Assembly (NCBI GenBank): GCA_031216915.1
Contig: CM062294.1
Location: 164,069,455-164,133,454, forward strand
Source of the DNA: Pictodentalium vernedei
Taxonomy: Eukaryota > Mollusca > Scaphopoda > Dentaliida > Dentaliidae
Length of the DNA stretch: 64,000 bases
Direction: 5' to 3'
The stretch's first letter is position 1. Each line of letters opens with the position of its first letter. Positions 19,054 through 29,708 of the stretch are shown piece by piece. A program made the position numbers and the translations under genes. The notes beneath the pieces are model-generated. The model saw nothing but the letters and a program-made list of their open reading frames with translations, did no database searches and was not told where the DNA came from.

Positions 19054-20830
19054 AGAGAAGTTCTCCTGAGACCGAAGCGACTCTAAGAGAGTTCTTCACC
19101 TTAGAATCCACTAGTGTGGATGTAGCCAGAGCTGCGTCACGTCTAACCAACTCCAGATTTGCCACTGAAAGGGCGGAGTTACACGTGGAATAAGCTACTG
19201 CCCTTGAAAGAAGTCTTAAAGAGGATTGTATATCCTGAAACTCTTCCCCTTGAAGGCGCAGTGATAACGCCTTAGTAAGGTGATCTGCGTAAGATAAGGC
19301 ATCTAAATTGGCTCTGTTAGACGCAATAGCTGTTTCCAACACTGCGGTTGGAATAGAAGCTGACGACGGTAATGATAGCTCTAAGTCTTCCGCCTCGTCG
19401 TCCATACGCAGAGGAACTCTCGGTATACCCTGTCCTGCCGTGTCGAATTTATTCCTTGCATTAATGAAAGGCAGGTTGAGAGTATTTGCAGACAAGAAAC
19501 CTGCTTTCCCCGTCCTGGAAGCAAGTTTAAAAATAGCGTCGTTCAATAATTCAAATGTTCTTGCAACATTATTGTACTGCGACGGAAACTCGGGAGCGAT
19601 GTCCCTGAACCGCTCAAAAAAATCAGAGTCCAATGACGCTATAATTCTCTTGTCCGGAAGCGCAGCAGTCTGGCCCGACGGAACAACTTGAGGGAGAAAG
19701 TGCCGGATGAAGTCCACGGCAGCTTTATGTTGTTCCGAAAGGGATAGCTCCAATTCATCCGTATCCCTTTCACCATCCGGTCGGACCTCCCGATGTTCCC
19801 GGTCGTCCGCCCCCGATGCTTCGGCGGAGCGTACCGACCCAGCGCCGTCGGATAATTCTCGATCCTACACCGTTTCTGTCAGCTGCTGGGATGCTGCGAT
19901 AAGCTGTGCTATCTGCACTAGAATGTCCGACGTCGAGACCTGCGGAGGTGCGGTCTTTCGCTGCTTCGCCGAGGGCAGCTCCGCATCAGATGGCTCCCGC
20001 ATACTTTTCCTATGCGAACGTCCGGAGTCCATCGGTCTCGAATCCCTGGCTGCCGGATGGTGTGACCTGGTCGCCGAAGAATCCTTCATCGGCGAAGCTG
20101 GCAAAATATCGGAGGTCACGCAGCCAAGGTGCGGTCGTGTGCGCCGACGAGAAGAGGAAGCCTTAACAGTCTCTGCGGACTGCTTATACAACGGAGCGTC
20201 CCGAGCGACGGACGTATGCTCCGCTAAAGACACATTTTGTACCACAACATCTGGTCCCAGATGTTGTTGTACGAGAGAGGGGCCTCTCTCGCTCGCGGCC
20301 CGGCTGGACCTGGACGAGCTAGGAACCGGACTAAAAGGCTTCCTCCGTTCTCGTTTACTATCCGCCGTCACTGGGTGTGCATCTATTATGTTTATAGTGC
20401 TCGCATCACCCAAAATTTCCTCTTGGACCGCATCGGACGAACCCGGCTGCCGAACCATTCGGTGAATGGACGCTACACCGGGCGAGCTAGCGGACGACAT
20501 TTGTCTAATCTCCATGAGCACTTTTGCCGCTAGCTCTGAATTCATTTGTGACGACGGACGCACACTTGAAGAAGATAACATGGAAACATCACCCTGTTCT
20601 GGTTCCTCTGAAATAGAAACTGAGAGAGTAGAGTGACCTTGTGGAGAAAGAGCCGGCATCGCTCTTTCTCCAGAAACAACATATCGTGACACACGTTTCC
20701 AATGTTTCTCATCCCAATGTTCACATATAGGACAGGGATTAATGCGAGAACACTGACTACAATTAATACAATGATCATGAAAGTCAGAGGAAGATTTCTT
20801 CCTATTACAATTTGAACAATGTCCCTTCAT
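18728..20830 (-). pseudogene. DIRS gag with a single nonsense codon (E2)
   Basis: The ATG is at 20830 (MKGHCSNC) and the frame ends at the TGA at 18728-18730, 701 codons in total. It is intact apart from a TAG at 19865-19867, where E1 has TCG (Ser). The Cys/His cluster, the Ser/Arg-rich middle, the double hairpin and the basic RRG-rich C-terminus are all present. The E1 frameshift at 7870 is not shared, so the two lesions arose independently. Confidence 0.9.
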
Positions 20831-21714
20831 TGTGAAAGAACAACAATAAGTCCTAGTTACTCGCAAAAACCCCTGACACAAAGATACATAATAACATGAT
20901 CCATTAATAAATGAAAAAACAATTGCAAAACAAAATAATTTTGAAAAAATATTTTTTCAGAGAAGCCCAAGTTGCTGAAAAGTAACATTGAGCCCCGATG
21001 GATCCGATGGCAAAGTGTGGTCAAAAATTTTAAATTTATATAAAATAATTAATGAGACACTTTCGGATAATATAAATGTATCTTATAATGAGATAAACTA
21101 CCACAAAGGCAAACAGCCCCCCTCAAAAAAGGCTGTTGCCAATGAAAACAAACAGTGTAAACACACTAGAAAACATGACTCCAGGCACTGAAAAAACTGG
21201 CCCGGAATCAGTCATCAATTACACTCTATCTGATGCAAAACAGAGACTCCCAGGGGAGAATCTGCTGAACATCAGATGGAAGATGCAGAACACAAACGTT
21301 ATACACCCATGGGTGAAAACGTAACTATGGGGAAAATAACAGAAAACATTCTGTAACCAAGCAACTCTCCCAGGAAATTTTAGAAATGAAACTTCTCAAA
21401 AATATGCCAAAAGCATGGGAGAATTGCAAGGGGGGACTTTAGAAGGCTAGGGGAGAGGAAACACTGAATAAGCAGTGCAACAATTAGCAAGAATGACAAG
21501 AGGCCCATGCCTCGAAAATAGGCAACTTAACATAATTTCAACAAAAAATTTTTAAGTACAGCCCTGATTATTTTTTGCCACTTCTTTTTTCCTCTCCTCC
21601 TTCTATCCTCCTTAGAATCACATTTTCTCCAAAAATTACGTGTCTAGCATCCTTTAAACTGAGATTTACAAGCACAAAGATCAGTGAGATGTTGACTGAT
21701 GAAGGGCCAAACAG

Positions 21715-21919
21715 AGAATGATATTTGGCGCCAATTTCGGGACGACTGCGTCACTGCGCATGCGCAGTAGAGACGTACTATGGAGGTCCTTTAGGACATG
21801 ATTTCTTTTTGTTTTGGATGCAAATTTTGGGGATTGGGGGGCAAAATTTGTGTTTGGCCCTGGTTTTGTTGGAGTTAGCACCAGCAACTAAGTCTGGGTC
21901 ATTGGTACAGTATAAAAAT
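21715..21919. repeat. E2 5'-side inverted terminal repeat
   Basis: This is the promoter-side repeat. A perfect ACTGCGCATGCGCAGT palindrome is at 21753-21768 and TTGGCGCCAA at about 21726. It ends GTATAAAAAT at 21919. Confidence 0.93.
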
Positions 21920-22155
21920 ACATTATTCCGTGGAAGATAATTACTTGCTTAGAGACTGCGGAACCCAAAGACCCAGGCACTTCGAATCCATTGGGATCAA
22001 TATTATATCCCAACCTGTTTAACTGGCAACCGTCATAATTATAAAACTCGGATCCGACAACTGCAGTGGCACTCTCTGAGTCAACCACCGAATGTTTGCC
22101 CCAGTCTGAATCTCTTGTAACACTTGATAGACAAGAGAACGTGTAAATCGAGCAA
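21920..22155 (-). pseudogene. RNase H remnant, part 2 (B1)
   Basis: This continues B1 after E2 and matches E1 at about 6040-6250 (the TDAS-containing part of RNase H). It ends at the internal deletion: the next bases match the gag C-terminal coding region instead of the RT. About 1.3 kb corresponding to E1 6255-7563, which holds the RT catalytic domain, is missing. Confidence 0.8.
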
Positions 22156-25090
22156 TTCATGGATTGCTGAAAAGTTGCCGTCGAAGAGAGGCTTCTCCGA
22201 GAACGTAGCGACTCTGAGAGAGTTCTTCACCTTACTATCCACGCACGTGGATGTAGCTAGGGCTGCGTCACGTCTAACCAACTCCAATCAGCCACTGAAG
22301 GGCGGAGTTATACCTGAACAAACTACTGCCCTCAAAAGAAATCAAATTGAGAATAATATCCCGTAAATCTTTTCTTGAAGACGTAATGATAACGCCTCAG
22401 TAAGGTGGATTACGTATGATAAAGCGTCTAAGTTAAGTCTACTAGACATCATTGTCGTTTCCAACATTGTGGTTGGAAAAGACATAGACGGCGAAAAAGA
22501 ATATTTCCAGTCTTTAACCACGCCGTCTAGATGCATATGAACTCTCGGTATGCCCTGCTCTGCCAAAATAAATTATTCGTATAAATGATAAAACGGCAGA
22601 AATGAGCATTGCGGACAAGAAACTAAACTATCATGCTTGGTAGCAGGCTTATATGCATATATAGCGTCGAAAAATAAAACACATGTTGTAATGACATTAT
22701 TGGACTGCGTCGGTAAGTCAGGGACAATGTCCCTGAACCGATCCAAAATTCCGTGTCCAATGACGCTATAAGTCTCTTATCCAACATCGCAGCAATGTAG
22801 TCCGAAATAACAATCACTGGAAGATAATGCCAGAAGATATGAATGGCAGCTTCCGATGCTACGAAAGGGAAAACTCGAAATCTTTCGAATCCCTTTCGCC
22901 ATCCTGTCGGACCCTATAAAGCGTTCGGTCGTCCGTACCTGATGCAACCGCGGACCGCACCGACCCAGCGCCGTCAGATAATTCCTGATTCGAGTAAGAA
23001 ACTGTCGATTGCTGGGATGCTGCGAAACAACTGTGCTAACTCGGATAGCACGTCCGTCACTGAGGCCTGAGGAGAAGCGGTCTTACGATGCATTGCCGCT
23101 GGAAGCTCCGTGATCGTTACCCCGTGCATACTACCAATATGCGAGCGAACGGAGTGTATAGGCCTCGTGTCCCTTGGCTACCGGATGGCGCGACCTATTC
23201 GCCGTGGAATCACTGAATGCCGAAACTGATCGGATACTCGAGGTCACGTAGCCAATGTGCGGTCGTGTGCCCTGCTGTGAGGATGAGGAAGCATTAAAGA
23301 CAGTCTCTCGGACTGTCAATATAACGGAGCGTCCCGACCAACGGACATATGCTCCGAATGTAAAATATCTGAACCACAACATGCGGTCCCCTATGTTGTT
23401 GGGCGAGAGAGGGACCTCTCTCGCTCACAGCCCGGACGGACCTGGACAAGCCAGGAACCGGACTAACAGGCTTCCTCCAATCTGTCCTCAATCTGCCGTC
23501 ACTGGGTGAATACTAAAGTAATTAAAGTGCTCGCATCACCCAAATCTCCTTCCTAGACCGCAACGGACGAACCCGGCAGCCGAACCATTCGATGAATGTA
23601 CGCTACACCGGGTGAGCTAGCGAATGTCACTCCGTAGGCGATAGACATATTCCATGAGCACTTATTGCCGCTAACTCTTCATTAACTATGACGACAGAGG
23701 CACACTTTTGAAAGACATCTCCATAACTCTTCGAACAAGAAACCAGAAATGCTTGGTTAGCAAGCATAAAATAATAATATATATAGCGTCGTTCAATAAT
23801 TCGAAAGTTTGTGTGACATTATTGGACTATGTCGGAACTGAGGGACGATGTCCCTGAACCGAACCAAAAATTTCTAAGTCCACCGACGCTATCAGTTTCT
23901 TATCCGGCATCGCAGCATTCTGGTCCGACGAAAGAAGCTGTAGAAGACCAAGTCAGATGACATACACAACAGCATATGTTGTTCCGAAAGGGAAAGCTCG
24001 AAATCCTCCGAATCCCTTTCGGTATCCCGTCGGACCGGATGAAACTTTCGGACGTCCGTACCCGCTTCCGCGGAGCGTCCCGACCCAGCATCGTCGGATA
24101 AAATATATGCGACAGATTCAGTTGATGCTGGGATGCTGCGATAAACTGTGCTATTAAGGAAAGCACGTCCGTTCCCGAGGCCTGTGCAGTAGCGGTCTTA
24201 CGATGCATTGCCGCCGGAAGCTCCGTGTACGTTGACTCCCGCACACTTCCTATGCGAACGTCCGGAGTCTGCAGGCCTCGTGTCCCTGGCTACCGGATGG
24301 TGTGACCTGGTCGCCGAAGAATCCTTGATCGGCGAAGCTGGTAATATATCGGCGGTCACGCAGCCAAGGTGCGGTCGTGTGCGCTGACGAGAAGAGGAAG
24401 CCTTAGCAGTCTCAGCGGACTGCCTATACAACGGAGCGTCCCGAGCGACGGACGTATGCTCCGCTTGCGACACATTTTGTACCACAACATCTGGGGCCAG
24501 ATGTTGTTGAACGAGAGAGGGGCCTCTCTCGCTTGCCGTCCGGATGGACCGGAACGAGCTATGAACCGGACTAAAAGGCTTCCTCCGTTCTCCCTCCGAT
24601 CCGCCGTCACTGGGTGTGCATTAGGTTAATTTATAGTGCTCGCATCACCCCAAAATTCCTTCTAGACCGCAACGGACGAACCCGACTGCCAAACCATTCG
24701 GTGAATGGACGCTACACCGGGCGAGCTAGCGGACGTCAAAGGCCGTCGAACCTACTAGGGTCCTCTTAGGCAATTGGCGTATTTACATGAGCACTTTTCC
24801 GCTAGCCCTTCATTAATTGTGACGACGGAGGCACACTGTTGGAAGACATCACAGATACATCACCCTAATCTTGATCGTCTGAAATAGAAATTGATAAAGT
24901 AGAGTGACCCTGCGGGGAAAGGATCGGAGTGTCCAAATCCCCAACAACATACCGTGACATACGCTTCCCATATTGTCATCGAAATCATACGATACAGAAC
25001 AGGAGTTAATGCGAGTACAGTGACCACATATAGAATGATAATAAAGTCAGAGGAAGACTTCCTCTTAAAACAATTGATCAATATCCTTTC
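22156..25090 (-). pseudogene. Degenerate gag with internal duplication (B1)
   Basis: Similarity to E1 gag covers the C-terminal part (22156-22600), then the central part twice (about 22660-23775 and 23776-24880), then the N-terminus with the Cys-rich start near 25085. Each duplicated unit carries the double hairpin and the GTGCTCGCATCACCC block. Frames are broken throughout. B2 has the same duplication, so it predates the separation of these copies. Confidence 0.82.
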
Positions 25091-25207
25091 AAAGTGAAAA
25101 GAAAACAAGTCCTGGTACTCGCACTAACTCCTGGCAATCAAAATACATAATAATAATATGATCCATTAATATAGAAAAAATAATTGAAATCAAAATATTT
25201 TGAAAAA

Positions 25208-27139
25208 ATATTTTTTCAGAACAGCCCAAGTTTCTGAAAAGTAATGTTGAGCCCCAATGGATCCCAAGCCTAAGTGTGGACAAAAATTTTAAAAATATTT
25301 TAAACAATTTATTCAACACTTACGAACAATAATAATGTATCTAGTTATGATTAAAATAACATCAAGATATTATTTTTTAGAAATCCCCCCCTCACACAGA
25401 GGGCTGTTGTAAATGTAAACAATGAGTGTAAAAACACTAAAATAAGACTCCAGGCACCCAGGCCCGAAATCAGTTACCAAAAATACACTATCTGATGCAA
25501 AACAGAGACTTCCAGGGAAGAAACTGCAGAACATCAGATGGTAGATGCAGAACACAACGCCTAACCACCCGTAGGTGAAGACGTAAACATGGGGAAAGAA
25601 CAGAATTCATTCTGTTATTCAGCTAAAACTCCCAAGAAAATTTTGTAATAATAATTACAAAAACTATGCCAAAAGCATGGGAGAATAGCAAGGGGGAACT
25701 TAAAGGACAGGGCGAGAGGAAAACACTTAAAAAAACAGTGTAACTAAATAATCAGAATGACAACAAAATGGCTGCTGCCTTGAAAATAGGTAACTTAACA
25801 TAATTTCATTAAAAAATTTTAAGTTACAGCCCTGATAATATTCTGTCACACATTCTTTTCCTCTCCTCCTTTTCTATCCTCCTTAGAATCACCATTTCAC
25901 TAATATTTATGTGTCTGGCATCATTTAAACTGAGATTTATAAGCACAAAGATCAGTCAGATGTTAACTGATGAAGGGCCAAACTTAGAATGATTAATGGC
26001 GCCAATTTCGGAACGTCCTTGACACTGCACATGCGCAGTGGGGGCGAAGTGTGGAGGGCCTTTCAGGACATGTTTTCTTTAGTTTTAGATGCAAATTTTG
26101 GGGATTGGGGGGCAAAATTTGTGTTTGGCCCTATATTTTAAGAGTTAGCACCAGCTATGTCTGGGTCATTGGTACAGTATAAAAATATATTTTTTCAGAA
26201 CAGCCCAAATTTCTGAAAAGTAACGTTGAGCCCCAATGGATCCCAAGCCTAAGTGTGAACAAAAATTTCAAAAATATTTTAAACAATTTATTCAACACTT
26301 ACGAACAATAATAATGTATCTAGTTATGATTAAAATAACATCAAGATATTATTTTCAAGAAATCCCCCCCTCACACAGAGGGCTGTTGTAAATGTAAACA
26401 ATGAATGTAAAAACACTAAAATAAGACTCCAGGCACCCAGGCCCGGAATCAGTTACCAAAAATACACTATCTGATGCAAAACAGAGGCTTCCAGGGAAGA
26501 AACTGCAGAACATCAGATGGTAGATGCAGAACACAACGCCTAACCACCCGTAGGTGAAGACGTAAACATGGGGAAAAGAACAGAATTCATTCTGTTATTC
26601 AACTAAAACTCCCAAGAAAATTTAGTAATAATAATTACAAAAACTATGCCAAAAGCATGGAAGAATAGCAAGGGGGGACTTAAAGGACAGGGAGAGAGGA
26701 AAACACTGAAAAATCAGTGTAACTAAATAATCAGAATGACAACAAAATGGCTGCTGCCTCGAAAATAGGTAACTTAACATAATTTCATTAAAAAATTTTA
26801 AGTTACAGCCCTGATAATATTCTGTCACACTTTTTTCCTCTCCTCCTTCTCTATCCTCCTTAGAATCACCATTTCACTAATATTTATGTGTCTGGCATCA
26901 TTTAAACTGAGATTTACAAGCACAAAGATCAGTCAGATGTTAACTGATGAAGGGCCAATTTCGGAACGTCCTTGACACTGCGCATGCGCAGTAGAGGTGA
27001 AGTGTGGAGGGCCATTCTGGACATGTTTTCTTTGGTTTTAGATGCAAATTTTGGGGATTGGGGGGCAAAATTTGTGTTTGGCCCTATATTTTAAGAGTTA
27101 GCACCAGCTATGTCTGGGTCATTGGTACAGTATAAAAAT
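25208..27139. repeat. Tandemly duplicated DIRS 5' end (B1)
   Basis: Two successive copies of leader plus 5' ITR, at 25208-26186 and 26187-27139, are each about 960 bp. The inner ITR has the B2-type variants (GGGGCGAAGTG, TTTAGTTTTAG); the outer has the variants of the B1 left ITR (GAGGTGAAGTG, TTTGGTTTTAG). The outer copy also has a 22-bp deletion between two CCAA motifs near 26955. This looks like a B-type element inserted into the B1 leader, followed by loss of the intervening homologous segment. Confidence 0.75.
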
Positions 27140-27311
27140 ATTGGGAACTTCATTACGTATTTTAACAATGGATAAGTCAAGCACCACCATAACTGCAACG
27201 ATATCTGGTCTTAAAAAAAAATCCTGGTCTGAACTAAAGGAATTGCCAGTTAGAAATCCTTATCCTGATGCATATAATTTTTTTAGAAGAAATTTACATC
27301 ACATATGTTAA
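27140..27311. other. Host intronic DNA right of B1
   Basis: Unique-looking AT-rich sequence. The B1 target can be written as GTTAAAAAA/ATTGGGAAC, with the right half starting at 27140. The last four bases (27308-27311) are the TTAA of the next MITE. Confidence 0.5.
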
Positions 27312-27541
27312 CCCTTTACCCAATGCAGATGTAAAAAAATTTATTATTTTAATTACTGTTTTTTAAATTTTCTAAAAAAAATTCAACAAAACCATATCAT
27401 GTGACCCATCATTGGAACAAGCTCGATGACCTTGTTCCAATGATGGGTCACATGATATGGTTTTGTTGAAATATTTGGAAACATTTATTTTTTTCAACTG
27501 CTCAATTTGCAAATTACGAGGGCGATTTGTTAGGTAAAGGG
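27312..27541. mobile_element. piggyBac-like MITE with TTAA duplication and a 40-bp perfect hairpin
   Basis: The element begins CCCTTTACCCAA and ends TTAGGTAAAGGG (inverted CCCTTTACCTAA). It is flanked on both sides by TTAA (27308-27311 and 27542-27545). TTAA target duplication with CCC-type termini is characteristic of piggyBac-superfamily elements. Inside is a perfect inverted repeat with 40-bp arms (27382-27421 and 27431-27470) around a 9-nt loop. There is no coding capacity. Confidence 0.82.
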
Positions 27542-27545
27542 TTAA

Positions 27546-28282
27546 AACAATTTTGGAAAAATAATTTGTTTAAGATCTGTATTCTTATGGAAAGATGTAA
27601 CTGCTAGAAAATCGATACTCATCATGTTGTTCTTTGTACACTGCTGCAAATTCATATTGCTGCTATATCCATTTTCTGAACATGGGGTGATGATTTGAAT
27701 TATAGTTACAGTAAAAACATTTCGACTGCATTTCTGACACTGTGAGGCAGATAAAAATTCATGCATGAATGCCTGAGCCTGCATATTTAATTCTTATTAT
27801 ATACAAGGTAGGCCATCATAAAATAACAAACAAATGTCACATTACAAAAAGATTTTTTTTTAATTTCCACCTTCCCCAAATATGGACAAAATTTGATATC
27901 ACCTCTTATATCTCATTTGATACAGCTCATGAAGCTCTGTCAAACAAGATGTAATAGATAAAATGCCTATAATGGATGTAATGAGTCCATATATAAACAA
28001 GAGGAATTTGGTGACTGTCGGGATAATTTCACAACAAAATTCAAAATTTCTCTATTTCCTATATGCAATCAATAGGTCAAATTTGTACCAAAGGCATGGC
28101 AAATGGTTTTGTGTTTGGAAGTTATGATTCCATTAACAGGGCTATTCTATTGAGAGATATCTAATTAAGTGGGCTCCACTATAAATGCAATTAACAGAAT
28201 TATTCCACTGATGGTGATACAGTAAAATTGAACAGATTGCATCATCAAATCTCTTATATTATTTTAAGAATATCGTTTGCAT
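27546..28282. other. Host intronic DNA downstream of exon
   Basis: AT-rich sequence in which no splice-flanked coding block could be recognised. A minus-strand open stretch of 80 codons (27542-27784) contains CQKC but resembles nothing I know. Confidence 0.5.
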
Positions 28283-28290
28283 TTACTTAC

Positions 28291-28427
28291 TCAAAATTTC
28301 CTTGGAGGTAGTATAATACACCCAATTCATTCAATGATCTGGCTACATCTGGACTATCTGGTCCTATTGATAATTCTTCCAGCTGTAATGCTCTTTTCTG
28401 CAGTGCATCAACGCCACGAAGATAACT
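28291..28427 (-). CDS. nphp3: Nephrocystin-3-like exon (TPR region)
   Basis: This 137-nt exon starts after TTACCAG (phase 0) and ends before GTAAGTAA (phase 2). Its translation starts SYLRGVD and contains [17 protein letters not shown] and [15 protein letters not shown]. These match the segment at the start of the NPHP3 C-terminal TPR array, which in vertebrates contains RALQLEEL and [15 protein letters not shown]3 is a ciliary inversin-compartment protein. The exon fits in frame with the upstream exon at 54918-54990. Family assignment is from recognition of the motif and was not searched. Later TPR exons were not found below 28291, so the next intron probably exceeds 28 kb. Confidence 0.82.
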
Positions 28428-28526
28428 CTGGTAACATGAAAAAAAATTGTCATTAAAGGCGTGATTTCCTTGTGAAACACATGCATGTTTGACCGACTAT
28501 TTTATTACACGTCTGTTCTATGAAAT

Positions 28527-28779
28527 CAAGCCAGAAAATAAGCAGACTGTCATCTGCAAAATGAGGTCCCCAGAGGGTGAATTTAGTGATGCTACCCTGC
28601 ACAGCAGTGTAGCATCACTAAATTTACCCTCTGTGAACCTCAATCTGAATCATGGTGTCAAAACTAAACAGAAAAAGGTACTCAGAGGATAAATTGGCCC
28701 ACTATATGGGATAGCATCATCAAATTCACCCTCTGGGGACCTAATTTTGCAAATGTCAGACTGTTTATTTTCAGGCCTG
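28527..28779. mobile_element. hAT-like MITE copy B with 8-bp target duplication
   Basis: Flanked by identical TATGAAAT octamers at 28519-28526 and 28780-28787. Termini read CAAGCCAGAAAATAAGCAG and, inverted, CAGGCCTGAAAATAAACAG. An 8-bp duplication and CA(A/G)-type ends point to the hAT superfamily. The interior has a long inverted repeat (GAATTTAGTGATGCTAC near 28580 against GTAGCATCACTAAATT near 28608). It is 253 bp and non-coding, the uninterrupted relative of 10835-11382. Confidence 0.85.
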
Positions 28780-28947
28780 TATGAAATCCTCATCTACAGC
28801 AACATCAAACCATGCGGAAAATGAAAATCCATTCTGCACATATGTGCCGAATGGAAATTGTTGACAGAATATTTTTAAATGGAAGCGAAATTTCATTGGA
28901 ATTTTCTACAAATCGTGCACCACAATTACAATTTGAATCTCTAGCTA

Positions 28948-29050
28948 TAGCAAAAAATAATAACACCAGTTCCCCTCTCAAATGTGTTCATTTTGTTGAT
29001 AGTTCATCTCCTGAGTTCCAATGTGTTCTATATGCCTACTGGCACATAGA
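28948..29050. repeat. Direct repeat flanking the 5S-like segment, copy 1
   Basis: About 100 bp (AACACCAGTTCCCCTCTCAA … ATGCCTACTGG) recurs at 29483-29590 in the same orientation with roughly 10% divergence. The two copies bracket the 5S-like unit. It is followed by a short ATGCA-rich simple repeat. Confidence 0.8.
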
Positions 29051-29392
29051 ATAATGCAATGCAATGCAATAATAATGCAATGTTAATGTCTGGAATCCAC
29101 CGCAGTGCTCTCTGACTTACATTATTACTCTGTATCATAGGCGAACATACCCTTTGATCACTCCATGACATTCTCAGCTCAACTCAATGAAGCATACTGT
29201 CGGAGCTCGACAGATGGGCACTCAGGCAAGCGCCTCAACGGGTCTCTATTTTACACCTAGGTATGGGGAGGATTGCATAGTACTGGTGAACATTCCCAAC
29301 ATCCACAGCTGGCATGAGATTCAACGTCACACATTCAAACTTCGCTGATCCCACACCAGCCACTACTATGGGAAGCACCCAAATCAATCGTT

Positions 29393-29463
29393 CAGTGATC
29401 ACCCATCCAAGGATTAACCGGGCTCGACGTTGCTTAACTTTCGGTGATCTAACGAGAACCGGT
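29393..29463 (-). pseudogene. 5S rRNA-like segment (SINE3-type or 5S pseudogene)
   Basis: The reverse complement matches about 71 nt of animal 5S rRNA, roughly positions 27-98. It keeps ACCGGTTCTCGT, GATCACCGAA, AGTTAAGCAACGTCG (box A), GCCCGGTTA and TTGGATGGGTGA (box C), with a one-base insertion and several substitutions. The 5' 25 nt and the 3' end of 5S are not recognisable; unrelated sequence follows, ending in a GGATTGCATAGTACTGG region near 29275. This fits a 5S-promoter SINE or a dead copy better than a working 5S gene. Confidence 0.7.
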
Positions 29464-29482
29464 CTCGCTTCACCAGTGCTCC

Positions 29483-29590
29483 AGCAATAGTAAAAAATAG
29501 TAACACCAGTTCCCCTCTCAAATGTGTTCTTTTTGTTGATAGTCCAGCTCCTGTGTTCCAGTGTGTTCCTATGTGCCTACTGGAACTCAG
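29483..29590. repeat. Direct repeat flanking the 5S-like segment, copy 2
   Basis: Second copy of the block at 28948-29050, immediately beside the 5' side of the 5S-like segment. Confidence 0.8.
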
Positions 29591-29708
29591 GGGATGAGTT
29601 GTCAAATGAACTGCTGAGTGACCTTCTAATAATTGCTTTTATATGCGTTTAATAAACGCGTTCTGTAACTGCTTTTACAGGAATTTAAAAAACATGATCT
29701 GTGTATAA

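Larger units (their letters stand above)
14781..21919 (-). mobile_element. DIRS retrotransposon E2, full length (7,139 bp)
   Basis: This is a second complete copy of the E family, organised exactly like E1: ITRs at 14781-15011 and 21715-21919, ICR at 15085-15173, and intact RT and recombinase frames. It is inserted into the RNase H region of B1. The paralogous element B2 still carries the empty site at about 58030-58050, and the E2 flanks CCTAAAAA + ACATTATTCCG join to give it exactly, without a target duplication. The only clear lesion is one in-frame TAG in gag. Confidence 0.95.
12137..27139 (-). mobile_element. Decayed non-autonomous DIRS element B1, interrupted by E2
   Basis: The left end GTTAAAAAATTTATAG is at 12137 and the outer right end is at 27139. 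E2 (14781-21919) sits inside the RNase H region. After removing E2, the order is ITR, ICR, C-rich 3' region, recombinase remnant, RNase H remnant, gag, leader and ITR. The RT catalytic region is absent: sequence runs from the RNase H N-terminal flank directly into the gag C-terminus near 22155, the same join as in B2. The 5' end is tandemly duplicated (25208-26186 and 26187-27139). All frames are broken. Confidence 0.88.

Noticed and set aside
27542-27784. 80-codon minus-strand open frame with CQKC, considered as a host exon
   Set aside because: No splice sites in suitable phase and no resemblance to the NPHP3 TPR region that should follow.
29393-29463. Functional 5S rRNA gene
   Set aside because: Both ends of the 5S sequence are missing and the core has an insertion and several substitutions.
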